A DNA stretch of 5,774 bases. Source: Anaerolineae bacterium. Its GTDB lineage: Bacteria > Chloroflexota > Anaerolineae > Anaerolineales > Villigracilaceae. The notes beneath the pieces were generated by a model, which saw only the letters and a program-made list of their open reading frames with translations, searched no databases and had not been told where the DNA came from. This document shows, piece after piece, positions 1 through 4,617 of this stretch. How positions within the stretch are numbered: the stretch's first letter is position 1; every line of letters begins with the position of its first letter. Both the position numbers and the translations under genes were made by a program. The stretch is from the NCBI GenBank assembly GCA_003694975.1, contig RFJH01000128.1, positions 1 to 5,774 on the forward strand. The letters are read 5' to 3'.

Positions 1-69
1 GGCGATCCGACCGTGGACGCGGTGACGGCGATCCGCGTGGTGGCTTCCCGGCCAAAAGAGCCTGCCTGA
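1..69 (+). CDS. C-terminal end of an unidentified upstream protein (partial)
   Basis: Frame 1 is open from the window edge to a TGA at 67-69 and encodes 22 residues, ending in RVVASRPKEPA. The GC-rich codon use matches the genes downstream. A good intrinsic terminator follows 33 bases after the stop, which supports a real gene ending here. The fragment is too short to assign a family; the charged, proline-containing tail carries no diagnostic motif. The gene starts upstream of the window. Confidence 0.5.
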   Translation, partial: GDPTVDAVTAIRVVASRPKEPA

Positions 70-102
70 GACGAAAGCAACCGGACGCTCACCTGATGCA
101 GA

Positions 103-138
103 GGGCGCGCCGGGTGGAGGCGGCGTGTCCTTTTTCTT
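103..138 (+). terminator. Rho-independent terminator of the upstream gene
   Basis: Bases 103-111 (GGGCGCGCC) can pair with 122-130 (GGCGTGTCC) as a continuous 9-bp stem containing two G-U wobbles, closing a 10-base loop. The run TTTTTCTT follows directly at 131-138. A strong GC stem plus a T-tract is the classic intrinsic terminator. It lies between the stop at 69 and the promoter of the next operon, and its last two T bases are also the first bases of the -35 hexamer, so insulation and re-initiation are packed without a gap. Confidence 0.75.
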
Positions 139-164
139 GACGCCTGCCCAATGCGGGTTATAAT
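137..164 (+). promoter_or_regulatory. Sigma70-type promoter of the polysaccharide operon
   Basis: The -35 hexamer TTGACG (137-142, five of six consensus bases) is separated by 16 bp from a perfect TATAAT -10 (159-164). Transcription should start near 170-172, giving a leader of roughly 20 bases before the ATG at 190. The placement excludes the upstream in-frame ATG at 151, which lies between the two promoter hexamers and would not be transcribed. No second promoter is evident before the downstream genes, which overlap or nearly touch, so this one probably drives the whole operon. Confidence 0.8.
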
Positions 165-178
165 TCAACGTCTGAATT
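162..178. promoter_or_regulatory. Candidate operator: perfect inverted repeat over the -10 and start site
   Basis: AATTCA (162-167) and TGAATT (173-178) are exact reverse complements separated by ACGTC. The 17-bp site overlaps the -10 hexamer and the predicted transcription start, 12 bases before a gene for a winged-helix regulator. Dimeric MarR-like proteins typically bind such palindromes and block their own promoter, so autorepression is a reasonable inference. A 6-bp repeat could also arise by chance in this AT-rich stretch. Confidence 0.45.
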
Positions 179-189
179 TTGGAAACCTT

Positions 190-672
190 ATGACACAACC
201 TCCCTCGAACACCGCCCGCGAACTCTCGCTCCTGGAATACATCGAACGTGACCCGGATGTGACTCAAGCGACCCTCGCCGCCCAACTCGGCGTCGCCGTG
301 GGGACGGTCAACTGGCATCTCAAGCGGTTGATCGCCAAAGGGTATATCAAGGTCAAACGCGCCGAGCGCAGGAAACTGCGCTATATCATCACACCGGAGG
401 GCCTCGCCCTGCGCGCTCGCCTGACGATGGATTACATCGAGCGCTCCCTTGCCCTCTATCGCAAGATGCGTCAGAAGGTGAAGGAGCATCTCGCTACCGT
501 TCGCCAGGCCGGCTTCGACCGCGTGCGCCTGAAGGGCGAGGGCGACGTGGCCGATATCTGTCGCCTGACGTGCCTCGAACAGGGCATTGAAATCGTGACG
601 GACGACGGTGTGCCGGAACTGGAAGTGAACGGCCTGAAGGTGCTTTTACACATGGAGACGGAGAACGCATGA
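190..672 (+). CDS. EPS-associated winged helix-turn-helix (MarR-like) transcriptional regulator
   Basis: 160-aa cytosolic DNA-binding protein, probably the local regulator of this operon. Residues 11-70 form a winged helix: a positioning helix (TQATLAAQLGV, 25-35), a recognition helix (about 36-50, VGTVNWHLKRL) and a basic wing ending in YIITPEG (65-71). A TxxxLAxxLGVxxGTVNxxLKxLxxKGxIK pattern of this kind is known from EPS-associated MarR-type regulators. A helical linker (about 76-100, basic, coiled-coil-like) leads to a small C-terminal domain with GEGDVA at 116-121 that resembles one beta-alpha-beta unit of a Rossmann fold and could sense a nucleotide or nucleotide-sugar; that is inference. 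ATG 190 is preferred over ATG 151, which lies inside the promoter. The Shine-Dalgarno is weak (GGAAA, 181-185). The stop overlaps the next start (ATGA), so the two are translationally coupled. Confidence 0.87.
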   Translation: MTQPPSNTARELSLLEYIERDPDVTQATLAAQLGVAVGTVNWHLKRLIAKGYIKVKRAERRKLRYIITPEGLALRARLTMDYIERSLALYRKMRQKVKEHLATVRQAGFDRVRLKGEGDVADICRLTCLEQGIEIVTDDGVPELEVNGLKVLLHMETENA

Positions 673-1682
673 AACAGGAGCATCATGTCCTGGTTACAGG
701 CGGGGCGGGGTATATCGGTTCGCTCCTCACGGCGGAGTTACTGCGCGTCGGCTATCGCGTTTCGGTGGTGGATTCTCTGCTCTTCGGCGGCGAATCGCTG
801 CTTGGTTCCTTTCATCATCCCAATTTCCACTTCGCTCAAGCCGATGTGACCGAGCCGCGTGCCGTGCGCAGCGCCCTGCCGCGCGGCTGGCCTACGCCGG
901 AAGCCATCGTCCATCTGGCGGCCATTGTGGGCTTCCCGGCGTGTCAGGCGGTGGGGAAACAGGTCGCCTGGCGCTACAACGTGGAGGCCACGCAGCGCGT
1001 CTTCGAGCAGGCGAACGACTTGGGCACGAAGCGTTTCCTCTTCGCCTCGACCTACAGCGTCTACGGCCTCTCCCCCGACGGGCGCCCGGTCACCGAGGAA
1101 GCACCGCTGAACCCCCAATCCCTCTACGCAGAGACGAAAATCGCCGCCGAACAATACCTTCTGGAGCAGGGAGATGGGGTCACCGCGCCGTTGATTTTCC
1201 GCTTCGCTACCCTCTACGGCATCTCACCGCGCACGCGCTTTGACCTGATCGTCAACCAGTTCGTGTTGGAGGCCTACACCAAACACGAATTAATCATCTA
1301 CCAGCGTGGCTACTCGCGCTCATTCGTCCACGTGCGGGACGTGGTTCGTGGTATCATGCTGGCTCTCGAAGCCCCTATGGAGAAGTTTCGCCGCCAGGTT
1401 TACAACCTGGGCACCGAGGAAGGCAACTACACCAAAGATGAGATTGTGGACCTGGTGCGCAAACGCCTGCCGGAGACGAGGGTCTTTTACAAAGACCTGA
1501 GTTTCGGCGGCGATATGCGCGATATCACCGTCTCGTTCGAGAAAATCCGGCGCGAATTGGGCTTTCAGACCGAATTGAACGTGGATGACGGCGTCCGCGA
1601 AGTCTTGCGGGCTTTGCAGATGGGCCTCATCCGTGACCCCTTCGACGCGCGCTATCGCAATGCGCAATTCATCGTCCAATAA
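669..1682 (+). CDS. NAD-dependent NDP-sugar epimerase/dehydratase (extended SDR)
   Basis: 337-aa soluble enzyme of the extended short-chain dehydrogenase/reductase family, expected to epimerise, dehydrate or reduce a nucleotide-activated sugar for polysaccharide synthesis. It opens with the dinucleotide motif TGGAGYIG (residues 10-17). An Asp at the end of beta-2 (D35, in VVDSLL) points to NAD rather than NADP. HLAA at 82-85 and STYSVYG at 127-133 follow, with T128 at the usual catalytic Ser/Thr place. The active-site YxxxK is Y153-K157 (SLYAETK). Further on are RFATLYG, the RFDLIVN segment and SFVHVRD, the usual C-terminal substrate-lobe features. Length is normal for the family and no key residue is missing. 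The exact substrate cannot be read from sequence. GGAG at 660-663 is a well-spaced ribosome site for ATG 669, which overlaps the regulator's stop by 4 bases. Confidence 0.9.
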   Translation: MKQEHHVLVTGGAGYIGSLLTAELLRVGYRVSVVDSLLFGGESLLGSFHHPNFHFAQADVTEPRAVRSALPRGWPTPEAIVHLAAIVGFPACQAVGKQVAWRYNVEATQRVFEQANDLGTKRFLFASTYSVYGLSPDGRPVTEEAPLNPQSLYAETKIAAEQYLLEQGDGVTAPLIFRFATLYGISPRTRFDLIVNQFVLEAYTKHELIIYQRGYSRSFVHVRDVVRGIMLALEAPMEKFRRQVYNLGTEEGNYTKDEIVDLVRKRLPETRVFYKDLSFGGDMRDITVSFEKIRRELGFQTELNVDDGVREVLRALQMGLIRDPFDARYRNAQFIVQ

Positions 1683-1690
1683 CCCCTGAT

Positions 1691-1695
1691 GGAGA
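1691..1695 (+). promoter_or_regulatory. Ribosome binding site that decides the start of the fucose-synthase-like gene
   Basis: GGAGA sits 5 bases before ATG 1701. The alternative in-frame ATG at 1689 overlaps this very site and has no purine-rich sequence of its own upstream (AATAACCCCTG), so 1701 is the better start. It also places the TGGAGFLG nucleotide-binding motif at residue 14, as usual for the family. Confidence 0.65.
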
Positions 1696-1700
1696 ATCGA

Positions 1701-2744
1701 ATGATCGGGAATTTCTGGCAAGGAAAACGCGTGATTGTCACCGGTGGGGCAGGCTTCCTGGGCTCGTTTGTGACGGAGGAACTGATCCGGCGCGGCGCGC
1801 GCGACGTCCTCGTCCCGCGCAAACAGCACTATGACCTCACCGACCGCGACGCCGTCCGTCGCCTCCTGGACGACGCCATGCTCCCGCCCGAGGAGCGTCC
1901 CGCTCACCTGACGCCCCCCGGCCTCTCGCCCTCTCAAGCCGCGACGACCTCCTCATTTCAACCTTCCGATTTGATAGTTATTCATCTCGCAGCCCACGTG
2001 GGAGGCATCGGCGCCAACCGCGAACACCCGGCGGAGTTCTTCTATGATAACCTGATGATGGGCGTGGAACTCATGCATCAGGCCTGGCGTCGCGGCGTGG
2101 GCAAGTTCGTCGCCATTGGCACGGTGTGCGCCTACCCGAAATTCACCCCCGTGCCGTTCAAGGAAGACGACTTGTGGAACGGCTATCCCGAAGAGACCAA
2201 CGCGCCCTACGGCCTGGCGAAGAAAATGCTCCTCGTGCAGGCGCAGGCCTACCGTCAGCAATACGGCTTCAACGCCATTTATCTCCTGCCCGTCAACCTC
2301 TACGGCCCGCGCGATAACTTCGACCTGCAAACCTCGCACGTCATCCCGGCCTTGATTCGCAAGTGCATCGAGGCCCAGGAGCGCGGCGAGAAGGAAATCG
2401 TCGTCTGGGGCGATGGCTCGCCGACGCGCGAGTTCCTCTATGTGGAGGACGCCGCCGAGGGCATCCTCGCAGCGGCAGAGAAGTACGATGGCCCGGAGCC
2501 GGTCAATCTGGGCTCAGGGCAGGAAATCTCCATCAAAGACCTGGCGGAGATGATCGCCCGTCTCACCGGCTTCGAGGGCAAACTCGTATGGGATACCAGC
2601 AAGCCGAACGGTCAGCCACGCCGCGCCCTGGACGTGAGCCGCGCGAAGGAATATTTCGGCTGGCAGGCGAAGGTCCCCTTTGAAGAGGGCCTGCGTCGTA
2701 CGATAGCCTGGTACCGCGAGCATCGCGCCGAGGTCGCATCCTGA
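1701..2744 (+). CDS. fcl: GDP-L-fucose synthase-like SDR (GDP-4-keto-6-deoxymannose epimerase/reductase family)
   Basis: 347-aa soluble SDR. Characterised family members convert GDP-4-keto-6-deoxy-D-mannose to GDP-L-fucose with NADPH. Visible features: TGGAGFLG (14-21); R40 after beta-2, compatible with NADPH; HLAAHVGGIGAN (95-106) and the PAEFFYDNLM segment (110-119); a CxYPK block with C143; catalytic Y170-K174 in TNAPYGLAKK; PVNLYGPRDNF (197-207); and SHVIPALIRK with H213. These match the epimerase/reductase signature, including the Cys and His acid/base pair. The residue aligned with the usual catalytic Ser is Thr (T141, in GTVCAYP where the E. coli enzyme has GSSCIYP). Residues about 58-88 are a Pro/Ser/Thr/Ala-rich insertion absent from the E. 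coli protein. It lies 18 bases after the preceding gene and overlaps wzm by one base. A related epimerase of other substrate specificity remains possible. Confidence 0.85.
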   Translation: MIGNFWQGKRVIVTGGAGFLGSFVTEELIRRGARDVLVPRKQHYDLTDRDAVRRLLDDAMLPPEERPAHLTPPGLSPSQAATTSSFQPSDLIVIHLAAHVGGIGANREHPAEFFYDNLMMGVELMHQAWRRGVGKFVAIGTVCAYPKFTPVPFKEDDLWNGYPEETNAPYGLAKKMLLVQAQAYRQQYGFNAIYLLPVNLYGPRDNFDLQTSHVIPALIRKCIEAQERGEKEIVVWGDGSPTREFLYVEDAAEGILAAAEKYDGPEPVNLGSGQEISIKDLAEMIARLTGFEGKLVWDTSKPNGQPRRALDVSRAKEYFGWQAKVPFEEGLRRTIAWYREHRAEVAS

Positions 2745-3586
2745 TGGCCGAACTGACCCGCTCCGAACCTGCCACTATTTATATCAAGCCCTCTACGGGC
2801 ATCGCCGCGCTCAATTTGCGCGACCTGTGGCTCTACCGCGAACTGGTCTTCTTCCTCATCTGGCGCGATCTGAAAGTGCGCTATAAGCAGACCCTCCTGG
2901 GCGCAGCCTGGGCGATCATTCAGCCGGTGATGACCATGGTGGTCTTCACCATCTTCTTCGGCAAACTGGCGAAGGTTCCTTCGGATAATATCCCTTATCC
3001 TATCTTCTCCTACACCGCCCTCCTGCCCTGGGGACTCTTCACCACGGCGCTCAACCAGGCGAGTCGCTCGCTGACATCCAATCACAACATGATCACGAAA
3101 GTCTATTTCCCGCGCCTGGTGCTGCCGCTGGCTTCCGTCCTGGCAGGCGTGGTGGACTTCGCCATCGCGTTCCTCGTCCTTCTGGGGATGATGGCGTACT
3201 ACCACGTCACTCCGACCGCTGCGATCTGGACCCTGCCGCTCTTCCTCCTGCTGGCGCTGGTCACCGCGCTGGGCGTGGCGCTCTGGCTCTCGGCCTTCAA
3301 CGTCCAGTACCGTGACGTGGGCTATGCCCTGCCTTTCCTGACCCAGTTCTGGCTTTTCATCACGCCGATTGCCTACTCCTCCAGCCTTGTGCCGGAGAAA
3401 TGGCAGGTCATCTACTCGCTCAACCCCATGGCCGGCGTGGTGAACGGCTTCCGCTGGGCGCTCCTCGGCGCCGGCGACGGCCCCGGCCTGACCCTGGCGG
3501 TCTCCGTGCTGATCTCGCTCCTCATCCTGGTCGGCGGGTTGTTCTATTTCCGCAGCATGGAGCGCACATTTGCAGACCTGATTTGA
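2744..3586 (+). CDS. wzm: ABC-2 type polysaccharide export permease (Wzm-like)
   Basis: 280-aa integral membrane subunit of an ABC exporter that moves completed lipid-linked polysaccharide (O-antigen, teichoic acid or EPS) across the cytoplasmic membrane. A cytoplasmic N-terminal helix with the family block LIWRDLKVRYKQTLLGAAW (38-56) precedes about six hydrophobic segments near 51-73, 86-104, 126-150, 160-184, 194-213 and 248-268. Other family marks are the TKVYFPRL loop (118-125), NVQYRDVGYALPF (186-198) and YSLNPMAGVVNGFRWAL (224-240). Length is typical. Its ATG shares one base with the stop of the upstream gene (TGATG), implying coupling. The permease works only with a Wzt ATPase, usually the very next gene; none is present here, so this copy is either orphaned or served by an ATPase elsewhere. 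Confidence 0.93.
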   Translation: MAELTRSEPATIYIKPSTGIAALNLRDLWLYRELVFFLIWRDLKVRYKQTLLGAAWAIIQPVMTMVVFTIFFGKLAKVPSDNIPYPIFSYTALLPWGLFTTALNQASRSLTSNHNMITKVYFPRLVLPLASVLAGVVDFAIAFLVLLGMMAYYHVTPTAAIWTLPLFLLLALVTALGVALWLSAFNVQYRDVGYALPFLTQFWLFITPIAYSSSLVPEKWQVIYSLNPMAGVVNGFRWALLGAGDGPGLTLAVSVLISLLILVGGLFYFRSMERTFADLI

Positions 3587-3624
3587 TGGCAACAAGACTT
3601 TTTGCGAGAGATTCCTATGTCTGA
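3586..3624 (+). pseudogene. Possible remnant of the wzt start (12-codon frame after wzm)
   Basis: The stop of wzm overlaps an ATG (TGATG at 3584-3588), the same coupling used between the two genes before it. The frame encodes only MATRLFARDSYV before a TGA that overlaps the start region of the next gene. In wzm-wzt operons this is where the ATPase gene begins. I infer that only the first few codons (ATGGCAACAAG or so) are original and the rest is incoming DNA. A chance ATG is the alternative; no Wzt motif survives. Confidence 0.3.
3606..3610 (+). promoter_or_regulatory. Ribosome binding site deciding the nuclease start
   Basis: GAGAG is spaced 6 bases before ATG 3617. The in-frame TTG at 3602 lies ahead of and partly against this site and has no purine-rich leader (AAGACTT). 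ATG 3617 is therefore preferred over TTG. Confidence 0.55.
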
Positions 3625-4585
3625 AGTTTTCGAGAAACTGACTCACTTTGTTCAAAAGGTTTTCAAGACTACTGTTGAGATATTTCTAGAGGCTCTGAGG
3701 CTCAGCCCGAATGCACAGGGGTATGTGCTCGGTTCAATCACCGAACTCCTTCTCAAGCGAGAACTGGAGAGCCTCGGATTCGAGGTAAAGAGGATTCGCG
3801 AGAAATGGGAAGGACGGAAACATCCTCGCCACCATGGGGATTTCTACTTTCGCAAGACCGATACCCCTCACTGGTTTGTTTTGGAAGCGAAGGGCGTAAA
3901 GTCGAATTCGGAGAAATGGCATCGTTTGTATAATCTGGAAAATCTCAAAAGGTTTCTTATCGCTCACGCGGAGAAAATCCATTGGATTGACCAGAAAAAT
4001 GAGATTGAGCCACAGGTGACACGTTGGCTTCGCGAGCACTTACCTCGCCTTTTCGATGACTATGCTCAAACTCTCTACGAATATGAGGAGGTCCAGGATT
4101 ATTTGCAGAGTCCGCCCAAACGAGCGACCTCGAAATTTGAATCTATGACGGCACTTAGGGGATATAGCCGAGAACAACTCACCGCTTTGATCGAAGAACG
4201 GTTAGATTATGTGATGTCCAGGGTCAAGGTTCTGGAAACGCACTTCGTTGCCGGGACCTCCGGGAGCGGCGAACGCACTCTGGCGACTCCTCGCAAGGAT
4301 GAATTTAACGTTGTGGCAGTGGATATTGTCCTTCGTTATCCCGAGCACAAATTCCTATTTGCGAATCCCAGGCACCTGTCACCATCGGGAAGCGATCCCA
4401 ATCACTTACAACAGAATTACGTCATCGGCTTCGTTTTTGAAGATGAGCAAGGAGTTCCAACGCTGAGCGTGAGCGAAGAGTGGCTGGATGATTTTATGGA
4501 AGTCTATGCGACCTTGAGGCCTGAGGACAGCGTCGAGGAAAAGGATATGCAGGTCGATACGAGGTACAGGAAAGTTGATGACTGA
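3617..4585 (+). CDS. Putative restriction endonuclease with a PD-(D/E)XK signature
   Basis: 322-aa soluble protein with no signal peptide or membrane segment; I do not recognise a named family. The N-terminal half carries what looks like a PD-(D/E)XK nuclease core: an alpha-1 glutamate in SITELLLKREL (E43), then HHGDFYF with D75, then a beta-strand ending WFVLEAKG with E90 and K92. The D-x14-E-x-K spacing fits metal-dependent restriction nucleases. KSNSEKWHRLYNLENLKRF (95-113) would be the following helix and is rich in basic residues. The C-terminal half (about 180-322) has no identified fold; it contains FLFANPRHLSPSGSDPNHL (246-264), which may be involved in target recognition (inference), and a very acidic region near 287-310. 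It stands 32 bases before a DNA methyltransferase gene on the same strand, the arrangement of an R-M pair. No promoter is evident, so it may be read through from the polysaccharide operon. Nuclease function is likely but unproven. Confidence 0.72.
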   Translation: MSEVFEKLTHFVQKVFKTTVEIFLEALRLSPNAQGYVLGSITELLLKRELESLGFEVKRIREKWEGRKHPRHHGDFYFRKTDTPHWFVLEAKGVKSNSEKWHRLYNLENLKRFLIAHAEKIHWIDQKNEIEPQVTRWLREHLPRLFDDYAQTLYEYEEVQDYLQSPPKRATSKFESMTALRGYSREQLTALIEERLDYVMSRVKVLETHFVAGTSGSGERTLATPRKDEFNVVAVDIVLRYPEHKFLFANPRHLSPSGSDPNHLQQNYVIGFVFEDEQGVPTLSVSEEWLDDFMEVYATLRPEDSVEEKDMQVDTRYRKVDD

Positions 4586-4617
4586 TGTCTTCAATGGGCG
4601 CAGGGAGCGTTTGAATC

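Noticed and set aside
151..189. N-terminal extension of the regulator starting at ATG 151
   Set aside because: This ATG lies between the -35 and -10 hexamers and has no ribosome site; transcripts from the promoter would not include it.
1665..1675. AATTCATCGTC at the end of the epimerase gene, resembling the left half of the operator
   Set aside because: The matching right arm TGAATT is missing and the bases are coding (QFIVQ); likely coincidence.
2612..3655. Long open frame on the - strand (about 347 codons) antisense to wzm and the end of the fucose-synthase-like gene
   Set aside because: It lies opposite two clearly recognised genes, is full of Gln/Arg/Glu/His runs typical of antisense of GC-rich coding DNA, and shows no family motif.
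3691..3709. Tandem GAGGCTC and small palindrome CTGAGGCTCAG near the start of the nuclease gene
   Set aside because: It is explained by codons for EALRLS in a continuous coding frame; too short and isolated to be a site or mobile-element end.
4585..4614. Nine-codon frame starting at the TGATG after the nuclease stop
   Set aside because: No ribosome site fits and it ends before the methyltransferase; a chance ATG in the intergenic gap.
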